The notes under the pieces were generated by a model. That model was not told where the DNA came from. It ran no database searches and saw only the letters and a list, made by a program, of their open reading frames with translations. From the NCBI GenBank assembly GCA_009701885.1, contig WLJH01000013.1, forward strand, positions 39,293 through 103,292: a stretch of 64,000 nucleotides of DNA, written 5' to 3'. Position 1 is the stretch's first letter. Each line of letters opens with the position of its first letter. Origin of the DNA: Actinomycetota bacterium (GTDB taxonomy: Bacteria > Actinomycetota > Actinomycetes > Propionibacteriales > Nocardioidaceae). The position numbers and the translations under genes were made by a program. Of this stretch, positions 1 through 9,114 are shown in pieces.

Positions 1-380
1 TCTCCTTCGCCGCGATCGTCGACCGCTCGGTCGACACGCTGGTCTCGCACGTGCACGCCCAGCGCGCCCACTTCGCGTTCATCGCCCGCGAGCGCACGGC
101 CGGCCCGCCCGCGGTGCGCGAGGCGATCCGGCACGAGATCGAGCTCTGCGAGCGCGAGCTGGCCACCGACCTGGCCCGGCTCCCGGGGCCGGACGCCTGG
201 AGCGCCGAGGACCTGCGGATCCTCTCCAACCTGATCGTCACCGCGATGGTGCACACCGCCGAGTCGCTCATCAGCAGCGCCGGACGGCCCGAGGCCGAGC
301 GGCGGCTGACCCAGACCGCCCGCACGCAGCTGCGGATGGTCATCATCGGCGCCCTGCACTGGCGCTCGGGCCAGGACTAG
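1..380 (+). CDS. TetR-family transcriptional regulator, C-terminal part (5' end outside window)
   Basis: Open frame to the left edge; helical C-terminal domain of TetR type (VDRSVDTLVSHVHAQRAHFAFIARE...). Confidence 0.6.
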   Translation, partial: SFAAIVDRSVDTLVSHVHAQRAHFAFIARERTAGPPAVREAIRHEIELCERELATDLARLPGPDAWSAEDLRILSNLIVTAMVHTAESLISSAGRPEAERRLTQTARTQLRMVIIGALHWRSGQD

Positions 381-403
381 CCGCCCGGGTCAGGAGCCGC
401 CGC

Positions 404-1102
404 TCAGCGGGGTCCGGGCTTGATGGTGAGGTCCGGGACCGTGGCGTCCACCGGCAGGTCGAGCACGTGCAGGACCGCGTCGGCGACGGTCTCCGGACGG
501 ATCCAGTCGTCGGCGTCGTACTCCTTGCCCTCCTGGGCGTGCACCTGCTCCTGCATCGGCGTGGCGGTGCGGCCGGGGTAGATGCTCGTCACCCGCACCC
601 CGTGCGCCGCCTCCTCGGCCCGCAGCGCGTCGGCCAGGGCCCGCAGCCCGTGCTTGCTGGCGGCGTACGCCGACCACTGCGGGTGCGCGAAGAGCCCGGC
701 GCCCGAGTTGACCAGCACCACGGTGCCGGCCGCGGCGCGCAGCGCCGGCAGCGCGACCCGGGTCAGGGCAGCGGGGGCGACGAGGTTGACCTGCACCTGG
801 GCGGTCCAGTCCTGCACCGAGAGCTCGGCGACCGTGCCGAGCTGCACGACGCCGGCAGCGTGGACGACCGAGTCCAGCCGCTCGGGCAGGTCCAGCGCCT
901 CCACCGACGCGGGCTGCGCGAGGTCGGCCACGAGCGTGCGGGCCCCCGGCAGCTGCGCGGCGAGCTCGCTCGCGCGCTGCTCGGAGCGGGCCACCACGTG
1001 CACCTCGTCGCCGCGCCCGAGCAGCGCGGCCGCGACCAGGGCGCCGATGCCGGAGCCGGCACCGGTGACCAGGTGGGCGCGGGTCGCCGTCGTGGGGGTC
1101 AC
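404..1102 (-). CDS. SDR family oxidoreductase
   Basis: TGAGSGIG N-terminal Rossmann motif and YAASKHGL catalytic motif. Confidence 0.9.
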   Translation of the reverse strand: MTPTTATRAHLVTGAGSGIGALVAAALLGRGDEVHVVARSEQRASELAAQLPGARTLVADLAQPASVEALDLPERLDSVVHAAGVVQLGTVAELSVQDWTAQVQVNLVAPAALTRVALPALRAAAGTVVLVNSGAGLFAHPQWSAYAASKHGLRALADALRAEEAAHGVRVTSIYPGRTATPMQEQVHAQEGKEYDADDWIRPETVADAVLHVLDLPVDATVPDLTIKPGPR

Positions 1103-2067
1103 CGGGTCAGGACGATCTTGCCGAAGACGTCGCCGTCGACGATCGCGGCGAAGCCCTCGGCGGCCTGCTCCATCGGCAGCGTGCGGTCCACCAGCGGCCG
1201 GGCGTCGGTGGCGTCGAGCAGCGAGACGAGCGAGGCGAGCTCGTCGCGGGTGCCCATCGTCGAGCCGATCACCGAGAGCTGGAGGAAGAAGATCCGGGTC
1301 AGCTCGGCGTCGTCGAGCTGAGGGCCGGAGGTGGTGCCGGAGATGACGATCGAGCCGCCGGGACGCAGCGCCCGGATCGAGTGCGACCAGGTGGCGCGGC
1401 CGACGGTCTCCATCACCGCGTCGACCTTCACCGGGAGCCGCGCGCCGGACTCGAAGACCTCGTGCGCGCCGATCTCCAGCGCGCGGGCCCGCTTGGCCTC
1501 GTCGCGGCTGGTCGCGAGCACCTTCAGGCCTGCGGCGCGGCCAAGGATGATGCAGGCGGTGGCGACGCCGCCGCCGGCGCCCTGCACGAGCACCGTGTCG
1601 CCGGCCTTGAGGCCACCGCGGGTGAAGAGCATGCGGTACGCCGTGAGCCAGGCCGTCGGCAGGCAGGCCGCCTCCTCGAAGGACATCGAGACGGGCTTGG
1701 GCACCACGTTGCGGCGCGGCACGACGACCTTGTCGGCGAAGGTCCCCTGGTGCCGCTCGGAGAGCAGCGAGCGACGCGGGTCGAGGGTCTCGTCACCCGT
1801 CCACGCCGGGTCGCTGATGACCGCGTGCACGACGACCTCGTTGCCGTCCTCGTCCAGGCCCGCGGCGTCGCAGCCCAGGATCATCGGCAGCTGCTCGGAC
1901 TTCAGCCCCACGCCCTTGAGCGACCACACGTCGTGGTGGTTGAGCGAGGCGGCCTTGACGGTCACCGTGGTCCAGCCCTCGGGGGCGACCGGGTCGGGCC
2001 GCTCCCCCAGCCTCAGCGCGGACAGCGGGTCGTCGGAGGAGAAGGAATCGGCGTAGACGGCGAACAT
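1099..2067 (-). CDS. Zinc-binding/quinone-type alcohol dehydrogenase (MDR family)
   Basis: MFAVYADSFSSDDPLSALRLGERP... with VQGAGGGVATACIILGRAAG Rossmann motif; start chosen inside the longer ORF. Confidence 0.85.
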   Translation of the reverse strand: MFAVYADSFSSDDPLSALRLGERPDPVAPEGWTTVTVKAASLNHHDVWSLKGVGLKSEQLPMILGCDAAGLDEDGNEVVVHAVISDPAWTGDETLDPRRSLLSERHQGTFADKVVVPRRNVVPKPVSMSFEEAACLPTAWLTAYRMLFTRGGLKAGDTVLVQGAGGGVATACIILGRAAGLKVLATSRDEAKRARALEIGAHEVFESGARLPVKVDAVMETVGRATWSHSIRALRPGGSIVISGTTSGPQLDDAELTRIFFLQLSVIGSTMGTRDELASLVSLLDATDARPLVDRTLPMEQAAEGFAAIVDGDVFGKIVLTR

Positions 2068-2090
2068 GGGCCGACCGTACCGAGCAGCCC

Positions 2091-3296
2091 TTACCTCCGG
2101 GCCACCCCGTCTCGCCGAGCGGCCTCGGCCACGGCGGCCGAGACGGCACCGGGCACGCGGGGGTCGAACGGGCCGGGGATGATGAAGTCCTCGCGCAGCT
2201 CGTCGCCGACCAGCTCGGCCAGCGCGTTGGCCGCGGCGAGCTTCATGCCCTCGGTGATGCCGGTGGCGTGGACGTCCAGTGCGCCCCGGAAGATGCCGGG
2301 GAAGGCGAGCACGTTGTTGATCTGGTTGGGGAAGTCCGAGCGACCGGTGGCCACGACGCGGGCGTACTTGTGCGCGATGTCGGGGTGGACCTCGGGCGTG
2401 GGGTTGGCCATCGCGAAGATGATCGCGTCGGGGGCCATCCGGGCGATGTCCTCCTCCGGGATGGTGCCGCCGGAGACGCCGAGGTAGACGTCGGCGCCGT
2501 CCAGGGCGTCGGCCAGCGAGCCCGAGCGGCCGGCCTTGTCGGCGGTGATCTCGGCCAGCGCCTTCTTCACCGGCGTCAGGTCGTCGCGGCCGGAGTGGAC
2601 CACGCCCTTGCGGTCGGTGACGGCGAGGTCGGTGATGCCGGCCTCGATGAGGATCTTGGCGATGGCGACGCCCGCCGCGCCGGCGCCGGAGATGACGACG
2701 CGGGTCGTGGCGTAGTCGCGACCGGTGAGCTTGAGGGCGTTCTCGAGGGCGGCCAGCGCGACGACGGCGGTGCCGTGCTGGTCGTCGTGGAAGACGGGGA
2801 TGTCGAGACGCTCCTTGAGCCGGTCCTCGATCTCGAAGCAGCGTGGCGCGGAGATGTCCTCCAGGTTGACGCCGCCGAAGCTCGGCGCGAGCCGGGCGAC
2901 GGTCTCGATGATCTCCTCGGTGTCGGTGGTGTCGAGGCAGATCGGGACGGCGTCCACGCCGCCGAACTGCTTGAACAGCACCGCCTTGCCCTCCATCACC
3001 GGCATCGCGGCGGCCGGGCCGATGTCGCCCAGGCCGAGCACGGCAGTGCCGTCCGAGACGACGGCCACGGTGTTGGGCACCCAGGTGTAGTGCTGGGTCA
3101 TGCTCGGGTCGGCCGCGATCGCCTCGCACACCAGCGCCACCCCGGGGGTGTAGGCCAGCGAGAGGTCCTCCTTGCCCGTCAGCGGCGCGGAGGTGATCTC
3201 CATCTTGCCGCCCAGGTGGAGGTCGAAGACGGGGTCGCCCTCGTGCGGGTGGTGGGCTGCACGGAAGGGCTTGGGGGTGTTCGGCGTCTCGGACAC
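2091..3296 (-). CDS. NAD(P)-dependent malic enzyme
   Basis: SLAYTPGVALVCEAIA, DDQHGTAVV, ISGAGAAGVAIAKIL motifs of the malic enzyme family; GTG start inferred. Confidence 0.92.
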   Translation of the reverse strand: MSETPNTPKPFRAAHHPHEGDPVFDLHLGGKMEITSAPLTGKEDLSLAYTPGVALVCEAIAADPSMTQHYTWVPNTVAVVSDGTAVLGLGDIGPAAAMPVMEGKAVLFKQFGGVDAVPICLDTTDTEEIIETVARLAPSFGGVNLEDISAPRCFEIEDRLKERLDIPVFHDDQHGTAVVALAALENALKLTGRDYATTRVVISGAGAAGVAIAKILIEAGITDLAVTDRKGVVHSGRDDLTPVKKALAEITADKAGRSGSLADALDGADVYLGVSGGTIPEEDIARMAPDAIIFAMANPTPEVHPDIAHKYARVVATGRSDFPNQINNVLAFPGIFRGALDVHATGITEGMKLAAANALAELVGDELREDFIIPGPFDPRVPGAVSAAVAEAARRDGVARR

Positions 3297-3395
3297 GGCC
3301 GGAAGTCTGGCACAGCGGACGTCATCCTCCGGGGGGCGTCTCGCGGTGCGATGGGTCACAGGAAGGCGGCGGCGCGCCGCCCCCGGACCCGGCCC

Positions 3396-3761
3396 TCAGA
3401 GGCACCTCGGACGCGGCCAGAGCCGCGCCAGCACGACCGCCCGGACCCGCTCGTCCGGCACCGGGCCGCGGTGCCGGGAGTCGACGCCGACGGCGGGGTC
3501 GTCGCTGAGCAGCCACCAGCCGCCCGCGCCGGAGGCCGTCGTACGCCGCTCGACCGCGCGCTTTACCGCGACCGTGCCGTCCGCGAGCTCCCCGACCACG
3601 ACGTCACCGGGCCGCACCTGGCGGCCGTGGGCCACCAGGAGCCGGTCGCCGTCGCGCAGCGTGGGCGCCATGGAGGCGCCGTGGACGCGGGCGAGCCCCA
3701 GCCGTGGCGTCGGCGGGACCCGAGGGACCCAAGGGAGAGGTCGTCGTCGGGGTGAGTCCAC
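3396..3761 (-). CDS. sodX: Nickel-type superoxide dismutase maturation protease (S24/S26-like)
   Basis: VHGASMAPTLRDGDRLLV serine protease motif and VKRAVER lysine motif; divergently adjacent to sodN. Start uncertain. Confidence 0.85.
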   Translation of the reverse strand: MDSPRRRPLPWVPRVPPTPRLGLARVHGASMAPTLRDGDRLLVAHGRQVRPGDVVVGELADGTVAVKRAVERRTTASGAGGWWLLSDDPAVGVDSRHRGPVPDERVRAVVLARLWPRPRCL

Positions 3762-3812
3762 GGGGAGTAGTGTCCCAAGCCACCAGGACGACTCGATGAG
3801 AAAAGGACCTGC

Positions 3813-4214
3813 ATGTTCTCGAAGCTGTTCGCCCCCACGATCGACGTCTCCGCCCACTGCGACCTGCCGTGCGGTGTCTACGACCCCGCCCAGGCCCGCA
3901 TCGAGGCCGAGTCGATCAAGGGCATCATCGCCAAGGTCGCCGACAATGACGACCCCGACTTCCGCACCCGCGCGCTGATCATCAAGGAGCAGCGCGCCGA
4001 GATGGTCAAGCACCACCTCTGGGTGCTGTGGACCGACTACTTCAAGCCCCCGCACTTCGAGAAGTACCCCCAGCTGCACGTCCTCGTGAACGAGGCGACC
4101 AAGCTGGCCGGTGCCTCGGGCGCCAAGGGCTCGCTGGACGCCGACGTGGCCGACCAGCTGCTGGCCAAGATCGACGAGATCGCCGAGATCTTCTGGGAGA
4201 CCAAGAAGGCCTGA
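3813..4214 (+). CDS. sodN: Nickel superoxide dismutase
   Basis: Ni-hook HCDLPCGVYDP after a short N-terminal propeptide; full-length NiSOD-like sequence. Confidence 0.96.
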   Translation: MFSKLFAPTIDVSAHCDLPCGVYDPAQARIEAESIKGIIAKVADNDDPDFRTRALIIKEQRAEMVKHHLWVLWTDYFKPPHFEKYPQLHVLVNEATKLAGASGAKGSLDADVADQLLAKIDEIAEIFWETKKA

Positions 4215-4237
4215 GGCCTCCCCACGGTCTCGCAGCG

Positions 4238-4264
4238 CGGGCCGGTCCCACCGGGGCCGGCCCG
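4238..4264. terminator. Probable terminator hairpin downstream of sodN
   Basis: CGGGCCGGTCCC-ACC-GGGGCCGGCCCG strong GC-rich hairpin just after the stop codon. Confidence 0.55.
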
Positions 4265-4337
4265 TGCTGCACCCGCTCCGCACCCGCTCGACCACGTGCT
4301 CCTCCCCACACCCACGCTCCAGACGAGGACGACCCCC

Positions 4338-4751
4338 ATGTCACAGCCCGGTCAGGCCGAGGCACCCGACGACCGCCGCCCCGACGTCGAGCTGCGGCTG
4401 CCCGCCGATGGCGCCTACGTCTCGGTGCTGCGCACCCTCACCGCTGGGCTCGCCGCCCGCCTGGACTTCACCATCGACGACATCGAGGACCTGCGGATCG
4501 CGGTCGGCGAGGCGTGCGCGATGGTGCTGCCCGAGGCCGACCCGGGCTCGGACCTCACCGGCCGCTTCGCGCTGGCACCCGGCCGGCTGGTCATCTCGGT
4601 GGCCGTGACGGCCTCGCAGCCCTCTCCCCCCGACCACGACTCCTTCGCCTGGCAGGTGCTCACCACGCTCGCGAGCAGCGCCACCATGAGCACCACCGAG
4701 GGCGAGCTCGTCGTGACCCTCGTGATGGCGCCCGACTCCTCGGGCCTGTGA
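4338..4751 (+). CDS. Anti-sigma factor / serine kinase, RsbW-like ATPase
   Basis: Small HATPase-like protein (DIEDLRIAVGEACAMVL) immediately upstream of a SigB/F-type sigma factor. Confidence 0.8.
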   Translation: MSQPGQAEAPDDRRPDVELRLPADGAYVSVLRTLTAGLAARLDFTIDDIEDLRIAVGEACAMVLPEADPGSDLTGRFALAPGRLVISVAVTASQPSPPDHDSFAWQVLTTLASSATMSTTEGELVVTLVMAPDSSGL

Positions 4752-4753
4752 GC

Positions 4754-5647
4754 ATGACCCCCACCGCAGGACCCGACCAGCCCGCGGTCGAGGCGGCCAC
4801 GCCGCTTCCCGACGTGGTGCTGCCCGAGGTCCCGGACCCGCCCGAGACGGCCGAGCCCACCGACGCCCGGCGCGCCGGCATCGAGGAGACCCGCCGGCGC
4901 AGCGCCGAGCTCTTCGTCGAGTTCCTCGACGAGGGCGCCTCCCAGGCCTCGCGCGACGCCGCCCGCGACGCCCTGGTGCGCCTGCACCTGCCGCTGGTGG
5001 AGCACTGCGCGCGACGCTTCCGCAACCGTGGCGAGCCCTTCGAGGACCTCGTCCAGGTCGGCACCATCGGCCTGATCAAGAGCGTGGACCGCTTCGACAC
5101 CGAGCGCGGCGTGGAGTTCTCCACCTACGCCACCCCCACGATCATCGGTGAGATCAAGCGCTACTTCCGCGACAAGGGCTGGGCCATCCGCGTCCCGCGC
5201 CGGCTCCAGGAGCTGCGCATGCAGATCGGCACCGCCACCGCCGAGCTGACCCAGGACCTCGGCCGCTCCCCCACCGCGAGCGAGCTCGCCGCGCACATCG
5301 GCTGCACGGTCGAGGAGATCGTGGAGGGCATCGAGTCCTCCAACGCCTACTCCACGCTCTCCCTCGACGCGACCGACGACTCCGACGACGGCGCGGCCTC
5401 GATGCTCGACGCCCTCGGCGAGGTCGACGCAGGCATGGAGCACGTCGAGATCCGCGAGTCGATCAAGCCGCTGCTGGACCAGCTGGACGCGCGCGAGAAG
5501 AAGATCCTGCTGCTGCGCTTCTTCAAGAACATGACCCAGAGCCAGATCGCGGAGGAGATCGGCGTCTCCCAGATGCACGTCTCCCGGCTGCTCAACCGCA
5601 CCCTGGAGCAGCTGCGCAGCTCGCTGCAGGCCGCCGAGCACGGCTGA
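4754..5647 (+). CDS. SigB/SigF/SigG-family RNA polymerase sigma factor
   Basis: FEDLVQVGTIGLIKSVDRFD, FSTYATPTIIGEIKRYFRDKGW, NMTQSQIAEEIGVSQMHVSRLL. Confidence 0.95.
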   Translation: MTPTAGPDQPAVEAATPLPDVVLPEVPDPPETAEPTDARRAGIEETRRRSAELFVEFLDEGASQASRDAARDALVRLHLPLVEHCARRFRNRGEPFEDLVQVGTIGLIKSVDRFDTERGVEFSTYATPTIIGEIKRYFRDKGWAIRVPRRLQELRMQIGTATAELTQDLGRSPTASELAAHIGCTVEEIVEGIESSNAYSTLSLDATDDSDDGAASMLDALGEVDAGMEHVEIRESIKPLLDQLDAREKKILLLRFFKNMTQSQIAEEIGVSQMHVSRLLNRTLEQLRSSLQAAEHG

Positions 5648-5684
5648 GCCGGCTGAGCCGGCTCCGGCCAGGGCCTGCCGGCGG

Positions 5685-6110
5685 CTACCGCTCGCGCGGG
5701 TCCGCCTCCGGCAGCGCGCCCAGCGCACGCATCGTGTCGGGGTGCAGCATCCCGGCCAGCGTGACCAGCGCGACCAGCACCAGCGCCACGGCGAGCAGCG
5801 GCAGGTCCTGGACGTTCCACGCCAGGCCCAGGGCGATGAGCTGGGTCAGCAGCAGCGGGCCGCGCGACCACGAGGCCATCCGGAACAGCCCCGAGGCGCA
5901 CGCGAGCACGGCAGCGCCCACCAGCAGGAAGAAGATCGCGGTGGACAGCCCCAGCGAGAGCCGCTCGGACTCGATGCTGGCCGCCTCCAGCGCCGCCAGG
6001 AGCAGCAGGGCGGCACCCTCCACCCCCGCCAGCGACGCCGCGACGACGAGCGGGGCGGGCCGGGCCCCGGAGGTCGGGGCGGGCTCGGTCGGGGGCACCT
6101 GGGAGGTCAC
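5685..6110 (-). CDS. Hypothetical membrane protein
   Basis: 141 aa with about four hydrophobic segments. Confidence 0.65.
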   Translation of the reverse strand: MTSQVPPTEPAPTSGARPAPLVVAASLAGVEGAALLLLAALEAASIESERLSLGLSTAIFFLLVGAAVLACASGLFRMASWSRGPLLLTQLIALGLAWNVQDLPLLAVALVLVALVTLAGMLHPDTMRALGALPEADPRER

Positions 6111-6396
6111 CTGTGAAGCCTAGGCGCTGCGCCCGACCCGAGCGGGCGGGCCCTGGCGCCGTTAGCACGTCGCTCACCCTCCAGGGGTGATCCGCCGCTG
6201 TGACGTAGCAGACCAGGATGGGCGTTCGAAAGGTCTTGTTTAACGGTCCAATCATTGCCACGCTGGTCGCTGCGCTCGCGACGGAGTCCGTCCTGGCATG
6301 CCCACAGGCCCGCCGACGGACCGCGCGACAGGAGCGCCGCAGGCCCTGCCACCCCTGGCTTGCCCGGACGTAGAAGGAAAGAGGGATACCCCAGCC

Positions 6397-6648
6397 ATGG
6401 ATTGGCGCCACCGTTCCGCCTGCCTCGACGAGGACCCCGAGCTCTTCTTCCCGATCGGCAACACGGGCCCTGCGATCCTCCAGATCGAGGAGGCCAAGCA
6501 GGTCTGCCGCCGCTGCGACGTGCGCGAGCAGTGCCTGCAGTGGGCCCTCGAGGCCGGCCAGGACCACGGTGTCTGGGGCGGTCTCAGCGAGGACGAGCGC
6601 CGCGCGCTCAAGCGGCGTACGGCGCGGGCCCGCGTCCGCACCGCCTGA
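6397..6648 (+). CDS. whiB1: WhiB-family Fe-S transcriptional regulator, WhiB1-like
   Basis: C-x(n)-CRRCDVREQC cluster motif and GVWGG turn; adjacent to pdtaS as in mycobacteria. Confidence 0.92.
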   Translation: MDWRHRSACLDEDPELFFPIGNTGPAILQIEEAKQVCRRCDVREQCLQWALEAGQDHGVWGGLSEDERRALKRRTARARVRTA

Positions 6649-6666
6649 GCCTGACCCCGGCGCACC

Positions 6667-8142
6667 TCACTCCAGCGGCACGTCGATCGCCGCCCGCGTC
6701 CCGGCCTCGGGGCGACCCGCCCTCGCGGGGCCGAGCGCGAGCCTGCCCCCGAGCTCGGACTCCACGAGCGTGCGGACGATCGAGAGCCCGAGGTTGGTCG
6801 ACCCGTCGAGGGTGAAGCCCTCGGGCAGGCCGCGGCCGTCGTCGAGGACCGCGACCTCGAGCCGACCGCCGGCACGACGCACGGAGACCTCGATCGAGCC
6901 GGCCCGCTCGCCCGGGTAGCCGTGCTCGACGGCGTTCTGCAGCACCTCGGTGAGCACCATCGCCAGCGGCGTGGCGGTCTCCGAGGGCAGCCGCCCGAAG
7001 CTGCCCCGCCGCTCGATCCGCACCTGGCCGGCGGTGGCGCTGACCTCGCTGACCATCCCGCAGAGCCGGTCGGCGATCTCGTCGAAGTCGACGTCCTCCT
7101 CCACGGCCTGGCTCAGGGTCTCGTGGACGATGGCGATCGACCCGACCCGGCGCACCGCCTCCTCCAGGGCCGCCTTGGCCTCCGGGGCGTCGATCCGGCG
7201 CGCCTGGAGGCGCAGCAGGGCCGCGACCGTCTGCAGGTTGTTCTTCACCCGGTGGTGAATCTCGCGGATCGTGGCGTCCTTGGTGATCAGCTCCCGGTCG
7301 CGGCGGCGCAGGTCGGTGACGTCGCGCACGAGCACGAGCGCCCCGATGTGCTCCCCGTCGGGGCGCAGCGGGATCGACCGGGCGATGAGCGCGACCCCGT
7401 CGGTGGAGAACTCCGTGTCGCGGTGCGCCCGCCCGCCCATCACCGCGCTCAGAGTCTCCTCGTCGGGACGTCGGCGCGAGGGCACCAGGGAGCGGGTCAG
7501 GTCGGTGAGCCGGTGGCCCGCGAGGTCGCCGTTGAGCCCGAGCCGGCGGAAGACCGACTGGGCGTTGGGGCTGGCGTAGACGACCCGGCCCTCGGCGTCG
7601 ACACGCACGAACCCGTCGCCCACCCGGGGCGAGTCGGCGTGGTCGCTGCGCTGGCCGGTGGCCGGGAACCGCCCCGCCGCGATCATCCGGGTCAGGTCGG
7701 CGGCGGTCTGCAGGTAGGACAGCTCCAGCCGGCTCGGGGTCCGCACGCCCAGCAGGTTGGTGTTGCGGGCCACGACCGCCACGACCCGGTCGCGGTGGCG
7801 CACGGGGATCGTCTCGACCCGCACCGGCACCTCGTCACGCCACTCCGGGTCCCCCTCGCGCACGAGCCGGCCCTCGGCCAGGGCCTGGTCGAGCAGCGGG
7901 CGCCGGCCGACCGGGACGAAGGTGCCGATCACGTCGTCGACGTACGCCGTCGGGGCGGTCGTGGGCCGCATCTGGCCCGCCGCCCAGAAGCCGGAGCCGC
8001 CCTTGTCGGGCAGCCAGAGCACCAGGTCGGCGAAGGAGAGGTCGGCGATGATCTGCCAGTCCGCCATGAGCAGCTGGAGCCAGGCGACGTCGTCGGCGTC
8101 GAGGTCCGTGTGGCTGCGCACCAGCTCGGTCAACGAGGTCAC
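6667..8142 (-). CDS. pdtaS: Two-component sensor histidine kinase, PdtaS-like
   Basis: EIHHRVKNNLQTVAALLRLQARR (HisKA_2), PAS domain, C-terminal HATPase; GTG start inside a spuriously long ORF. Confidence 0.9.
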   Translation of the reverse strand: MTSLTELVRSHTDLDADDVAWLQLLMADWQIIADLSFADLVLWLPDKGGSGFWAAGQMRPTTAPTAYVDDVIGTFVPVGRRPLLDQALAEGRLVREGDPEWRDEVPVRVETIPVRHRDRVVAVVARNTNLLGVRTPSRLELSYLQTAADLTRMIAAGRFPATGQRSDHADSPRVGDGFVRVDAEGRVVYASPNAQSVFRRLGLNGDLAGHRLTDLTRSLVPSRRRPDEETLSAVMGGRAHRDTEFSTDGVALIARSIPLRPDGEHIGALVLVRDVTDLRRRDRELITKDATIREIHHRVKNNLQTVAALLRLQARRIDAPEAKAALEEAVRRVGSIAIVHETLSQAVEEDVDFDEIADRLCGMVSEVSATAGQVRIERRGSFGRLPSETATPLAMVLTEVLQNAVEHGYPGERAGSIEVSVRRAGGRLEVAVLDDGRGLPEGFTLDGSTNLGLSIVRTLVESELGGRLALGPARAGRPEAGTRAAIDVPLE

Positions 8143-8208
8143 GCGGGGAGCGTAGACCGGCCCCCTCCCCTGTCGTCGCCGTCGGTCGGAGGTGGCAGGA
8201 TCTGCGCC

Positions 8209-9072
8209 ATGACGGGGAGCGTCTCGGGGGGCTACGACTACTGGGAACAGGTGCTGGCCAGCGACATGGCGGTGCCCACCGACCGACCCCTCGGCGACCT
8301 CACCGCCGACCTGACCCGGATGCTCGGCGACCCCGACCCGGTGCTGCGCGACGGGACCGCCTTCCCGACGCTCGCGACCTGGGTCTCGCGCGGGGTCTAC
8401 GACGACCTGCTGGCCGGTCTGGGCGACGGGATGGCCGCGGGGCTCTCGACCGGCCTCGGGGGGTCCGGCGACGACTCGGTGTTCCGCCGCTCCTTCTCCG
8501 CCCTGGTGCTCGGGACCTGCGTGGCCCGCGACAACCAGCGCCCGCTGGTCCCCGGCGGCAAGATCCTGGAGTGGGGCGACCGGCTGGCGACCTGGCTGCT
8601 GCGCGAGCAGGACCTGCGCGGCTTCGTGCCCGGCAAGGGCTGGGCGCACGCGGTGGCCCACGGCGCCGACGCCCTCGGCACCCTGGCCTGCTCCCCACAC
8701 CTGCACACCCCCGAGCTCACGGTGCTGCTCGACGTCGTCGCCGACCGGCTGCTGACCCCCACCACGACCACCTGGTCCAGCGGGGAGCCCGACCGGCTGG
8801 CGGTGGCCGTCATCGAGGTGCTGCGCCGCGACCTGGTGCCGCTGAGCGTGGTCGAGCCGTGGGTCAACCGGATCTCGGCCGCCGCCACGCACGGGCCGGG
8901 AGAGGACGCCGACCCCTACGCCCGCTCGGCGCACCCGGAGGCGTTCCTGCGCTCCCTCTACCTCCACCTCGCCATCGGGCCGCGCCCGCCAGCGGTGCGC
9001 AGCGACCTGCTGCTGGTGCTGGTCGAGGCGCTGCGCCGGTCCAACCCCTGGTCGCTGGCCCCCGAGCGCTGA
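8209..9072 (+). CDS. DUF2785-like protein
   Basis: YDDLLAGLGDGMAAGL...GWAHAVAHGADALG resembles the DUF2785 family. Confidence 0.7.
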   Translation: MTGSVSGGYDYWEQVLASDMAVPTDRPLGDLTADLTRMLGDPDPVLRDGTAFPTLATWVSRGVYDDLLAGLGDGMAAGLSTGLGGSGDDSVFRRSFSALVLGTCVARDNQRPLVPGGKILEWGDRLATWLLREQDLRGFVPGKGWAHAVAHGADALGTLACSPHLHTPELTVLLDVVADRLLTPTTTTWSSGEPDRLAVAVIEVLRRDLVPLSVVEPWVNRISAAATHGPGEDADPYARSAHPEAFLRSLYLHLAIGPRPPAVRSDLLLVLVEALRRSNPWSLAPER

Positions 9073-9114
9073 ACCACCCGCCCCCGCGGGTGACCGCCGG
9101 GTAACCTGCGCCAC

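Noticed and set aside
1099-3129. Fusion between malic enzyme region and alcohol dehydrogenase in one 676-aa ORF
   Set aside because: N-terminal half is an out-of-frame read through the malic enzyme gene; true start is ATG at 2067.
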